NCBI GenBank assembly: GCA_938084875.1
Contig: CALKFX010000102.1
Coordinates: 1 to 15,275 of the forward strand
Length of the DNA stretch: 15,275 nucleotides
Reading direction: 5' to 3'
DNA from: an uncultured Flavobacteriales bacterium
Lineage (GTDB): Bacteria > Bacteroidota > Bacteroidia > Flavobacteriales_D > Parvicellaceae
The notes under the pieces were generated by a model, which saw only the letters and a list, made by a program, of their open reading frames with translations, was not told where the DNA came from and searched no databases. The position numbers and the translations under genes are program-made. This document shows positions 5,763 to 13,858 of the stretch, one piece after another. Each line of letters begins with the position of its first letter. The first letter of the stretch is position 1.

Positions 5763-7088
5763 TTGGAAATTCCCTCTGCTTTTAAATTTTTATTGAAACC
5801 TTTAATTATTGTAGATTTTTCAAATCCTAACCTTGGAATATGGGCTTTAGCTATGTTGATTTTAGTTTTTTTGTCTGCTCTTCTTTCTGGGTCTGAAGTA
5901 GCAATTTTCGGCTTATCAAATTCACAGAAGCTAAATTTATCCAAAGAAACTGACAATAAAAACAGCAACAGAGTTTTAAAATTACTAGAAAGTCCAAAGA
6001 AACTTTTAGCCACTATATTGATTGGAAATAATTTAGTTAATGTGGCTATAGTTATAGTTTCTTCAATAATAATGAGTGAAATTTTCCCGTCTATAACACA
6101 AAACTTTATAACGAGTTTTATTATTCAGGTTGTATCTGTAACGTTTATAATTTTACTCTTTGGAGAGGTCATTCCAAAAGTTTATGCCAATAGTTACAAT
6201 ATAAGATTTTCAAAAATAATGGCTTTACCTATTACCGTTTTAAAAATTATTTTCAATCCTTTAAGTAATCTACTTATATCAAGCACATCAATAATTGACA
6301 AAAAAATTGATAAAAAAATTGAGCTTTTAAATTCGGAGGAACTTAAGCATGTACTTGATTTAACAAAAGATAGCGTAGAAAATAATGAAGAGAAAAAAAT
6401 TTTGGAAGGGATATCAAAATTTGGAAACACCGATGTAAAACAAATTATGACCCCTAGAACCGATGTTTTAGCATTTAGAACTGATTTAGATTATAAATCT
6501 CTAATTAACGAACTGAAAACTGTTAAGTTTTCTAGAATTCCAGTTTTCGAAGAAACTTTTGATCAAATTAAAGGGATTTTATATGTAAAAGATTTATTAG
6601 CCAATATGAACGAAGATGCTAAATATGACTGGAAAGAGCTATTAAGAGATGCTAAATTTGTACCTGAAAATAAAAAACTTGATGACTTGCTTAAAGAGTT
6701 TCAAGAAGAAAAAACCCATATAGCTATTGTTGTTGATGAATATGGAGGTTCGTCTGGAATAGTTTCTTTAGAAGACGTACTTGAAGAAATAGTTGGAGAT
6801 ATAACAGATGAATTTGACGAAAGAGACGTTTCATTTATAAAAATTGATGCGCATAATTATATTTTTGATGGAAAAACTCCTTTAATTGACTTTTATAAAA
6901 TTCTAAATATCGATGGGAAAATTTTTGAAAAATCAAAGGGAGAATCTGACACTTTAGCTGGGTTTTGCATTGAGCAAGCAGGCAAAATTTTATTAAAGAA
7001 TGAGAGAATCTCTTACCAAAATTACCATTTTACTGTTGAAGCATCTGATAAAAGAAGAATCAAGAAACTAAAAGTTAGAATTGATTAA
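5763..7088 (+). CDS. gldE: GldE, CNNM/CBS-domain membrane protein of gliding motility / type IX secretion
   Basis: GldE is an inner-membrane protein related to CorC/HlyC (CNNM) transporters and needed, with GldD, for gliding and type IX secretion in Flavobacterium. The 441 residues show a DUF21/CNNM membrane domain with hydrophobic segments near 25-50, 85-105, 115-135 and 152-175, including SGSEVA (42-47) and FGEVIPK (133-139). A CBS pair follows at about 225-350, with MTPRTDV (229-235) and VVDEYGGSSGIVSLEDVLEE (323-342), then a CorC/HlyC C-terminal domain (about 357-440). The start is TTG at 5763: an in-frame TAA at 5757-5759 blocks longer versions and the next in-frame ATG (residue 31) would cut into the first membrane segment. 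It is 15 bp after ssb and overlaps gldD by 8 bp. Identity as GldE rather than a paralogous hemolysin-like protein rests on gldD. Confidence 0.9.
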   Translation: MEIPSAFKFLLKPLIIVDFSNPNLGIWALAMLILVFLSALLSGSEVAIFGLSNSQKLNLSKETDNKNSNRVLKLLESPKKLLATILIGNNLVNVAIVIVSSIIMSEIFPSITQNFITSFIIQVVSVTFIILLFGEVIPKVYANSYNIRFSKIMALPITVLKIIFNPLSNLLISSTSIIDKKIDKKIELLNSEELKHVLDLTKDSVENNEEKKILEGISKFGNTDVKQIMTPRTDVLAFRTDLDYKSLINELKTVKFSRIPVFEETFDQIKGILYVKDLLANMNEDAKYDWKELLRDAKFVPENKKLDDLLKEFQEEKTHIAIVVDEYGGSSGIVSLEDVLEEIVGDITDEFDERDVSFIKIDAHNYIFDGKTPLIDFYKILNIDGKIFEKSKGESDTLAGFCIEQAGKILLKNERISYQNYHFTVEASDKRRIKKLKVRID

Positions 7089-7656
7089 TTTCCTCAAATA
7101 TTTATTAATCCCTATTTTAATTTTAGCCTTAAGCTGCTCTAGAGAAAAAACTTTCCCAAAACCAAAAAGTTACTTGAGAATAGACTTACCAGAAAAAGAT
7201 TTTTACGATATAAAAGATTCTTGCATATTCAGCTTTAAACTTCCAGATTATGCTTCATGGGAGCAAAAATTTAAAGATTATCCCGAATGCAGTAAAACTA
7301 TCATTTTCCCTGAATTTAAAGCGGAAGTTTTATGTGAATATTTTGAGTTGAATGACAATCTTTTAGAAATGTCAGAGGGATTTAGAAAAATGGTTTACGA
7401 GCACAGCTTTAAATCATCTGCTATTGTAGAGAGAGTTTGGAAAAATAAAGACGAAAAAGTTTTTGCACTAGCTTATGAAATTAAAGGCAATACAGCCTGT
7501 AATTATGCTTTTACAATAACGGATAGTTCCCAACATTTTTTTTCAGGACAATTACTCTTTCAAGCTAAACCCAACTACGACTCTTTGAAACCTTGCATTA
7601 ATTTTATCATTGAAGACTTGGAAGAAATGATTAGTTCCTTTCATTGGGTTAACTAA
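7081..7656 (+). CDS. gldD: GldD, lipoprotein of gliding motility / type IX secretion
   Basis: GldD is a lipoprotein essential for gliding in Flavobacterium and linked to type IX secretion. The 191 residues begin with a lipoprotein signal (MINFLKYLLIPILILALSC) whose modified cysteine would be Cys19, followed by the GldD hallmark PKPKSYLRIDLPEK (about 26-39). Later recognisable parts are the KAEVLCEYFELNDNLLEM region and the C-terminal hydrophobic/acidic end. The start is TTG at 7081, inside the end of gldE: an in-frame TAA at 7069-7071 precedes it, no ATG or GTG lies between, and a later start would lose the signal peptide. The 8-bp overlap suggests translational coupling. Its stop overlaps that of the convergent dehydrogenase gene by 8 bp. 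Confidence 0.92.
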   Translation: MINFLKYLLIPILILALSCSREKTFPKPKSYLRIDLPEKDFYDIKDSCIFSFKLPDYASWEQKFKDYPECSKTIIFPEFKAEVLCEYFELNDNLLEMSEGFRKMVYEHSFKSSAIVERVWKNKDEKVFALAYEIKGNTACNYAFTITDSSQHFFSGQLLFQAKPNYDSLKPCINFIIEDLEEMISSFHWVN

Positions 7657-8827
7657 ACGCTTGAATTCCAGTAATGTCAAGACCAGTAATCAACAAATGA
7701 ATGTCATGAGTACCTTCGTAAGTAATTACAGATTCTAAATTTGCCATGTGTCGCATCACAGAATACTCATTCATAATTCCCATTGCCCCATGAATTTGTC
7801 TTGCTTCTCTAGCAACTTTCAAAGCCATATCTACATTATTTCTTTTGGCCATAGATATTTGAGGGGAAGTTGCTCTGTCTTCATTTTTAAGTTGACCTAG
7901 ACGGAAAGTTAAAAGTTGCGCCTTAGTAATTTCAGTAATCATTTCTGCAAGCTTTTTTTGAATAAGTTGGAAACTGGCGATTGGTTTACCAAATTGTATT
8001 CTTTCTTTGGAGTATCTTAATGCTGAATCGTAGCAATCCATTGCTGCTCCAATTGCTCCCCAAGCAATGCCATATCTTGCAGAATCTAAACACATTAATG
8101 GAGCCCCGAGACCATCTTTATTAGGTAAAATATTTTCTTTTGGTACTCTTACATTATTAAAAATAAGTTCTCCTGTTGCCGAGGCTCTTAGGGAATGTTT
8201 TCCATGCATCTCTGGTGTTTGAAAACCTTCCATACCTCTTTCCACAATAACCCCTTTTATTCTGTTATCAGGATCTTTGGCCCAAACTACAGCAATATCA
8301 GCAAATGGAGCATTAGATATCCACATTTTAGCTCCATTGAGAATCAAATGATCTCCATCTTCTTTAAAATTGGTAATCATTCCACCTGGATTAGATCCAA
8401 AATCAGGTTCTGTTAACCCAAAACAACCAATTAGTTCTCCACTGGCTAGTTTAGGTAAATATTTTTTTCTTTGGTCTTCACTACCAAATTTATAAATTGG
8501 ATACATTACAAGAGAGCTCTGTACAGAGGATGTTGATCTTAATCCTGAATCGCACCTTTCTAGTTCTTGCATAATTAATCCATAGGATATTTGATCTAAT
8601 CCTGCTCCACCATATTCTTCCGGAATATAGGGACCAAAACCTCCAATACCAGCAAGTCCGTTTAGAATTTGATTGGGAAATTCTGCTCTTTCATAATAAT
8701 CATCAATAATTGGTGAGACTTCTTTTTTTACCCATGCTCTTGCAGAGTCTCTAATTAACTTATGTTCATCAGAAAGAAGTTCGTCCATAAAGTAATAGTC
8801 GTGTGCTTGGTATTGATCTTTACTCAT
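7649..8827 (-). CDS. Acyl-CoA dehydrogenase, glutaryl-CoA dehydrogenase-like
   Basis: This FAD enzyme (392 residues from the ATG at 8827) closely follows glutaryl-CoA dehydrogenases, which oxidise and decarboxylate glutaryl-CoA to crotonyl-CoA in lysine and tryptophan breakdown. Family segments include EEYGGAGLD (about 71-79), RSTSSVQSSLVMYPIY (97-112) with an arginine matching the one that binds the glutaryl carboxylate, CFGLTEPDFGSNPGG (135-149), SLRASATGE (212-220), LDSARYGIAWGAIGAAMDCY (247-266) and TYEGTHDIHLL (369-379) with the catalytic Glu371. The frame extends to a TTG at 8845, but that codon overlaps a promoter box, so the ATG is preferred. The gene stands alone on the minus strand; no lysine-degradation neighbours are seen, so substrate is inferred from sequence only. 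Confidence 0.88.
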   Translation of the reverse strand: MSKDQYQAHDYYFMDELLSDEHKLIRDSARAWVKKEVSPIIDDYYERAEFPNQILNGLAGIGGFGPYIPEEYGGAGLDQISYGLIMQELERCDSGLRSTSSVQSSLVMYPIYKFGSEDQRKKYLPKLASGELIGCFGLTEPDFGSNPGGMITNFKEDGDHLILNGAKMWISNAPFADIAVVWAKDPDNRIKGVIVERGMEGFQTPEMHGKHSLRASATGELIFNNVRVPKENILPNKDGLGAPLMCLDSARYGIAWGAIGAAMDCYDSALRYSKERIQFGKPIASFQLIQKKLAEMITEITKAQLLTFRLGQLKNEDRATSPQISMAKRNNVDMALKVAREARQIHGAMGIMNEYSVMRHMANLESVITYEGTHDIHLLITGLDITGIQAFS

Positions 8828-8842
8828 TTTGTTAATTTTACA

Positions 8843-8850
8843 CAAATGTA
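8843..8850 (-). promoter_or_regulatory. Putative -7 box of the acyl-CoA dehydrogenase gene
   Basis: On the minus strand 8850-8843 reads TACATTTG, matching TAnnTTTG, with a leader of about 12 nt to the ATG at 8827. It helps decide the start, because the upstream TTG at 8845 would lie inside the box. No clear -33 TTG is present. Confidence 0.45.
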
Positions 8851-8900
8851 TAGGTAATTAAAAATCTATGGCTAAATGTTGATGCATTTTTTTAAAATTG

Positions 8901-8931
8901 CATTGTGTACAATGAACTATTCGTATTTTTA
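8901..8931 (+). promoter_or_regulatory. Candidate dnaG promoter with a 14-bp inverted repeat over its -33 position
   Basis: CATTGTGTACAATG (8901-8914) has two perfect 6-bp arms around GT. Its TTG (8903-8905) stands 18 nt upstream of TATTTTTA (8924-8931), one mismatch from TAnnTTTG, giving a possible promoter for dnaG whose -33 element lies inside the repeat. The spacer is shared with the divergent dehydrogenase gene, so an operator could affect either. Support is modest. Confidence 0.25.
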
Positions 8932-8967
8932 TGTTGTAAACCAATAATTTTATACTGAAAAATAAAT

Positions 8968-10902
8968 TTGATTCCCCAAGAAACAATAGCGAAAATTTTT
9001 GATTCTGCAGATATAGTAGAAGTTATAGGCGATTTTATTCATTTGAAAAAATCGGGCTCCAATTTTAAAGGACTAAGCCCATTTGCAAATGAAAAAACTC
9101 CATCTTTTATGGTTTCTCCAGGAAAAAGAATATTTAAAGACTTTAGTTCTGGAAAAGGTGGAAATGTAGTTTCTTTTTTAATGGAACACGAACATTTATC
9201 TTATCCAGAAGCATTAAAGTGGCTTGCCAATAAATACAATATTGAAATTGAAGAAACTCAAGAATCTGAAGAACAAATAGCTGCAAAGCACCAGAAAGAA
9301 GGATTGTATTTAGCCCACCAATTTGCTAATGAGTTTTTCAAAAAATCTTTAAAGGAAACCAATGAAGGGAAATCTGTTGGTTTGTCCTATTTGAAAAAAA
9401 GAGGTTATAATCTAAACACAATAGACCAATTTGAAATTGGTTACTCTCCAGAGGATTTTAATGCTCTTGAGAATGAAGCAAAAAATTCTAACTACAGCCT
9501 AGAACCTTTAAAAAAATCTGGATTAATAAAGCAAGGTGAGAAAGGGACTTATGATTTTTTTCGCGGAAGAATAATTTTTCCAATTCATAATATTACTGGA
9601 AGAATAATAGGCTTTGGAGGAAGAACTTTAAGAACGGATAAGAAAGTTGCAAAATATTTTAACTCTCCAGAAAGCGACATTTACAATAAGAGTAATGTGC
9701 TGTATGGTTTATTCCAATCCAAGAGTGAAATTATTAAAAGTGATTCATGTTTACTTGTAGAAGGGTATACCGATGTTGTTTCTCTTCACCATAACGGGGT
9801 GAAAAATGCTGTTGCTTCAAGTGGAACATCGCTAACAGATGGTCAAATTAGGCTCATAAAAAGATTTACAAATAATGTTGTGATTCTATATGATAGCGAT
9901 CCAGCTGGAATTAACGCTTCTTTTAGAGGGGTAGACATGTTATTAAAAGCTGGGTTAAGTGTTAAAGTAGTTTTATTTCCAGAGGGGGAAGATCCAGATA
10001 GTTATTCCCATCAATTATCTACTGAGGATTTTAAATCTTATTTAAATGACCAGCAAATTGACTTTATATCATTTAAAGCAAATCACTTACTTGAAAAAAC
10101 TAAGAACGATCCAATTAATATTTCTAAAACTATTAATGACATTATTACTTCCATTTCTATTATTCCAGATGCAGTATCTCGATCTGTTTACATTAAAAAA
10201 ACTGCTCAAATATTTGAAATGGATGAGCAACTTCTTATCACTGAAATTCAAAAAAAATTACGTTCCAAAAGAGAGCCACAATCTACGAACTCTCTTCCAT
10301 CTGTAAGTCCAAATAACTTACCTAGCAAAGCATTTCAAAAGGGAGTTAAACACGATTTGAGTAACCAAGAGCAGGATTTAATAAGACTAATGTTGAGCTA
10401 TGGAGCACATTCTATTAAAGTAGAGGTTTTAAATGAAAATGAAAAATCAACTGTAGAATATCCCCTAGCCCAATTTATTGTTGAGGAAATTTTGTCGGAT
10501 AAACTTTCCTACAAAAATGAAAAATATCAGTTGGTTTTTAATGAGTTTTTAGAAGGGCTGGAAAAAGGATTAGTATTAAATGAACAACATTTTGTCCAAA
10601 ATCCAGATTTAACTAGTCTAGTTGCAGACTTAACAACATCGCAGAACATTTTAAGTGAAAATTGGAAAAACAAACATCAAATTCACACAAAAATTGAGTC
10701 TGATCGTTTAAAACAAGCAGCGGAAGAGTCTGTTTTTATTTTTAAACTAAGAGTAACTGAAAATCTTATATTAGAGAAGCAACAAGCACTTAAAGAGATG
10801 GAATCCAATGAATCCAACGAATCAATAATTAAAGAAATTAAGGAATTAACCAAAGTACGCAATATATTTGCCAATGAATTGGGTATTATTGTAACACAAT
10901 AA
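8968..10902 (+). CDS. dnaG: DNA primase DnaG (zinc-ligand-less N-terminal domain)
   Basis: DnaG makes the RNA primers for chromosome replication. The 644 residues show the N-terminal CHC2-type domain (about 1-95), the catalytic core with FFRGRIIFPI (197-206), GFGGRTL (215-221) and KYFNSPES (229-236), and the TOPRIM motifs VEGYTDV (264-270, Glu265) and LYDSDPAG (307-314, Asp309 and Asp311). A helicase-interaction region should make up the C-terminal part. The N-terminal zinc ligands are gone: the usual CPFH and CFGC positions read SPFA (37-40) and DFSS (58-61), while the surrounding KTPSF and GKGG residues are kept. The start is TTG at 8968; an in-frame TGA at 8956-8958 excludes longer versions and the resulting MIPQETIAKIF matches relatives that start MI. 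mscS follows after 3 bp. Confidence 0.95.
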   Translation: MIPQETIAKIFDSADIVEVIGDFIHLKKSGSNFKGLSPFANEKTPSFMVSPGKRIFKDFSSGKGGNVVSFLMEHEHLSYPEALKWLANKYNIEIEETQESEEQIAAKHQKEGLYLAHQFANEFFKKSLKETNEGKSVGLSYLKKRGYNLNTIDQFEIGYSPEDFNALENEAKNSNYSLEPLKKSGLIKQGEKGTYDFFRGRIIFPIHNITGRIIGFGGRTLRTDKKVAKYFNSPESDIYNKSNVLYGLFQSKSEIIKSDSCLLVEGYTDVVSLHHNGVKNAVASSGTSLTDGQIRLIKRFTNNVVILYDSDPAGINASFRGVDMLLKAGLSVKVVLFPEGEDPDSYSHQLSTEDFKSYLNDQQIDFISFKANHLLEKTKNDPINISKTINDIITSISIIPDAVSRSVYIKKTAQIFEMDEQLLITEIQKKLRSKREPQSTNSLPSVSPNNLPSKAFQKGVKHDLSNQEQDLIRLMLSYGAHSIKVEVLNENEKSTVEYPLAQFIVEEILSDKLSYKNEKYQLVFNEFLEGLEKGLVLNEQHFVQNPDLTSLVADLTTSQNILSENWKNKHQIHTKIESDRLKQAAEESVFIFKLRVTENLILEKQQALKEMESNESNESIIKEIKELTKVRNIFANELGIIVTQ

Positions 10903-10905
10903 ATT

Positions 10906-12012
10906 ATGGATTTTATAGAATATTTACAACAACATTTGCTTAACCTAAGTCTTTTTGGAGTAGTAGTATTACTTTGGCTAATTTTAAATAATTGGATAAA
11001 TAAAAACTTAGAACGGGTTTTAAAACAAAAAGGATGGATTGTTGAGGGAAGATTAAAAAATATTAAAAAACTTTTAAAACAAGTACTACTACTTGTTTTC
11101 AGTTTATTGGCACTTGAATCACTTTTATATGATCAAATAAATTCTCTTTCTCATCAAGAAATTTTTGGATTTGACTATGATTCAAAAGTAGATGGAGTCT
11201 ACGAAAGATTTAGTTTTACTATTGGAAAACTTTTTTATTTAATTTTTGTAATAGTAATTTCCAAAATAACCTTAAGTCTCTTTAGAGTTTTAATTCTCAG
11301 ATCAACAAGGGATAAAAAATGGATAGATGAAGCTGGGACTTACTCTATAACTCAACTAAGTAAATATTTAATTTATTTGGTTGCAGTCATTGTTGCTATT
11401 CAAGGAATTGGAATTGATATTACTTTTTTAACCGCAGGTGTAGCGGCCGTTGGCTTAGGTCTTACACTTTCGCTTCAAAGCCAAATTTCAGATGTTTTTT
11501 CAGGGATTATCTTACTTTTTGATGGTAGCATAAAAGTGGGAGATGTGGTAGAAATGCCCAATTATGAAATTTGTAAAGTAGATAATATTTTTATTAGGAC
11601 CTCACAACTAAAAACATTAGATGGGAAAACTATTATAGTTCCAAATAGTTCCTTAACGACAGATAGGGTGATTAATTGGACTATTAGTGATAAAGTAACA
11701 AGGTTTAATATTTCTGTTGGAGTGGGTTATGGTTCTGACACCCAATTGGTAAAAGAAATTCTTTACCAAAGTGCCTTAAAACACCCACTTGTAGAAAAAA
11801 GAAGAAATATCTCTATAGAATTAGAAGACTTTGGAGATCACGCACTTAGATTTAAAGTTTATTTCTGGGCACAACAAACTTGGGAAATTGTAAATATTAA
11901 AAGTGATATAAGACTTACAATTGATCAGGCATTTAGAAATAACAATATAAAAATCCCTTATCCTCAAAGAGATCTTCACATTGTTTCTGACTCGAGAAAA
12001 AATAAAGATTAA
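10906..12012 (+). CDS. MscS-family small-conductance mechanosensitive channel
   Basis: This 368-residue inner-membrane protein belongs to the MscS channel family, which opens under membrane tension to release solutes on osmotic downshock. Hydrophobic segments lie at about 13-30, 57-74, 105-130, 152-169 and 172-200. The last is the pore helix, with AGVAAVGLGLTLSLQSQISD (177-196), and is followed by the MscS beta-domain signatures FDGSIKVGDVVEM (205-217) and TLDGKTIIVPNSSLTTDRVI (237-256). The C-terminal alpha/beta domain ends near 360. The extra N-terminal helices compared with the three of E. coli MscS are common in the family. The ATG at 10906 follows the dnaG stop by 3 bp, so the two are probably cotranscribed. 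Its TAA shares the TTAA at 12009-12012 with the recJ stop on the other strand. Confidence 0.93.
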   Translation: MDFIEYLQQHLLNLSLFGVVVLLWLILNNWINKNLERVLKQKGWIVEGRLKNIKKLLKQVLLLVFSLLALESLLYDQINSLSHQEIFGFDYDSKVDGVYERFSFTIGKLFYLIFVIVISKITLSLFRVLILRSTRDKKWIDEAGTYSITQLSKYLIYLVAVIVAIQGIGIDITFLTAGVAAVGLGLTLSLQSQISDVFSGIILLFDGSIKVGDVVEMPNYEICKVDNIFIRTSQLKTLDGKTIIVPNSSLTTDRVINWTISDKVTRFNISVGVGYGSDTQLVKEILYQSALKHPLVEKRRNISIELEDFGDHALRFKVYFWAQQTWEIVNIKSDIRLTIDQAFRNNNIKIPYPQRDLHIVSDSRKNKD

Positions 12013-13730
12013 TTAACTCTTATATCTTTAATAATTAATTGCATGGTTCTGTTGCCTCGAAAATAGTTCTCATCAATGGTGCCTACAACGTCCATCGTCT
12101 CTTGGTCTTTTAGAATCTTCAAAAAAGAAACATTGCTAAACCATATACCATCAATTTTATTTTCTTTTTTAGAATCTGAAAAAATAAACTTTAAATGCTT
12201 TTCACCAACTATTCTAACGGGACTTTCAAGGTGTAATCTTTTAAAAAGAAAAACTGGCTTTGGATTACCAATACCAAATGGTTCCATTTGTTTTAAAATT
12301 CTGTAAATTTTAGACCTTGACTGATTATTGGTTCCTTCAAAAAGTTGGTCTAAAGAAAGCTCAGAATCAATATTAATTTCTGGAATAAGATCTTGCTCTT
12401 GAATATATTTTCCAACTTCATTTTCAAAATCTTGCTTAAATGACTCTAAATTCTCTTTTTTTAAACTTAGACCTGCAGCATATTTATGGCCTCCAAATCT
12501 TACAAAATAATGTTTCAAATTTTCTAATATACCATATAAGTCAAATCCTTTCACAGATCTTGCAGAGCCAGTGATGATATCTCCTTGTCCACACAAAACA
12601 ATGGTTGGTTTATAATAGGTTTCAATAATTCTAGATGCCACAATACCTACTACGCCTTTGTGCCAACTATTAGAAAAAACTAAATTGGTAAATCTATTTT
12701 TAGGTTGCTCTTCTAAATCATTTAAAGCTTGGTGAGTTATTAATTCGTCTAATTTTATTCGTTCTTCATTAATAGTCTCTATTTTATCTAATCCTTGATC
12801 TGGTTTTTGAGAATCGGATATCAAATATTTTGCCGCCAACAATGCTGTATCTAATCTCCCTGCTGCATTTATTCTTGGTGCAATTTTAAAAATCAAATCC
12901 CCGAGATTAATTTCGTTTAACTTATTTAATTTTGAAAAAAGTAATGCAAATGGTTCAATTGGATTTTTATTAATTTCTAAAAGCCCCAAATAAGTAATTA
13001 GCCTATTTTCATTAATTAAGGGAACTACATCTGCAGCAGATGCAACGGCTGCTAACTGAAAATAGGGACTGAAATCAAGTTTTAAATCAAACTTATGTAC
13101 ATAACTTTGAATAAGCTTTAAACCCACAGCGCATCCACAAAGCTCTTTAAATGGATAAGTACAATCATTTTGCTTAGGATTTAATATTGAAAATGCATTT
13201 GGAATTTTTTCTGAAGGGTTGTGGTGGTCACAAATTATTAAATCTATATTTTCATTTTTATATGCTTCTGCAGCAAGAAAATCTTTAATTCCACAATCTA
13301 AAGCAATTACTAAATCAATTTTATTTTCTTTGGACCACTCTACACTTTTTAATGAGATGCCATAACCTTCAGTTTCTCGATGAGGTTGGTAATACAAAAC
13401 TTTGGCTTTTAGATGTTTTAAAAAACGAACCATCATAGCTACTGAACATGTTCCATCTACATCGTAGTCACCGTAAACGAGAACATTTTGATTATTGGAA
13501 ATCGCTTTATCTAATCTTTCTACTGAAAGATGCATCCCCTTCATCAAAAAACCATCTTGAAATTGTGTTTCATTGGGCCTAAAATAATTTTGCGCAGAAT
13601 CAAAATTATGAATTCCTCTTGCTACTAAAATTTCTGAAATAACTTTTGAAACATTAAGTTCTTTGGCTAATTGGAGGCTTATTGTTTGGTCAACTTCTTT
13701 CTTTTTCCATTGATATTTTTTAATCAGCAC
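12009..13730 (-). CDS. recJ: Single-stranded-DNA-specific exonuclease RecJ
   Basis: RecJ degrades single-stranded DNA 5' to 3' in RecF-pathway recombination, mismatch repair and base-excision repair. The 573 residues carry the DHH-family motifs: GDYDVDG (87-93), DCG (145-147), DHH (168-170), RINAAGR (286-292), GIVASRI (362-368), GSARS (388-392) and GGHKYAAG (413-420), followed by the C-terminal OB domain. All expected metal-binding aspartates and histidines are visible. The start is GTG at 13730-13728; the in-frame TAA at 13742-13740 is only 9 bp upstream and no ATG occurs in the first 60 codons, so a later start would lose conserved N-terminal sequence. No Shine-Dalgarno sequence is present. 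It converges with mscS, overlapping by 4 bp, and diverges from the nitroreductase gene. Confidence 0.95.
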   Translation of the reverse strand: MLIKKYQWKKKEVDQTISLQLAKELNVSKVISEILVARGIHNFDSAQNYFRPNETQFQDGFLMKGMHLSVERLDKAISNNQNVLVYGDYDVDGTCSVAMMVRFLKHLKAKVLYYQPHRETEGYGISLKSVEWSKENKIDLVIALDCGIKDFLAAEAYKNENIDLIICDHHNPSEKIPNAFSILNPKQNDCTYPFKELCGCAVGLKLIQSYVHKFDLKLDFSPYFQLAAVASAADVVPLINENRLITYLGLLEINKNPIEPFALLFSKLNKLNEINLGDLIFKIAPRINAAGRLDTALLAAKYLISDSQKPDQGLDKIETINEERIKLDELITHQALNDLEEQPKNRFTNLVFSNSWHKGVVGIVASRIIETYYKPTIVLCGQGDIITGSARSVKGFDLYGILENLKHYFVRFGGHKYAAGLSLKKENLESFKQDFENEVGKYIQEQDLIPEINIDSELSLDQLFEGTNNQSRSKIYRILKQMEPFGIGNPKPVFLFKRLHLESPVRIVGEKHLKFIFSDSKKENKIDGIWFSNVSFLKILKDQETMDVVGTIDENYFRGNRTMQLIIKDIRVN

Positions 13731-13767
13731 TTCTAGTAGTTAATTTTGATTATAAATATATAACTTG

Positions 13768-13790
13768 ACAACATAATCTTGCTATGTTGT
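13768..13790. promoter_or_regulatory. 8-bp perfect inverted repeat in the recJ / nitroreductase divergent spacer
   Basis: Arms ACAACATA (13768-13775) and TATGTTGT (13783-13790) flank a 7-bp centre, ATCTTGC. It lies about 38 bp upstream of recJ and 69 bp upstream of the nitroreductase gene. In a divergent spacer an operator is more likely than a terminator, and no T-run follows the repeat on either strand. No regulator is recognised. Confidence 0.35.
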
Positions 13791-13858
13791 ATCAAATTAC
13801 AATGAAATTACCTAACAAAACACTTTGAGAACTTTTTTTTGGTAATATTGGGCCAAAT

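Noticed and set aside
8828..8845. A TTG start six codons upstream of the acyl-CoA dehydrogenase ATG
   Set aside because: The TTG overlaps the TACATTTG promoter box at 8850-8843 and the extra residues are not a known family feature.
8963..8970. TAAATTTG as a dnaG promoter box
   Set aside because: It contains the TTG start codon itself; a transcript from it would begin inside the gene, and the nearest upstream TTG is 26 nt away, outside the usual range.
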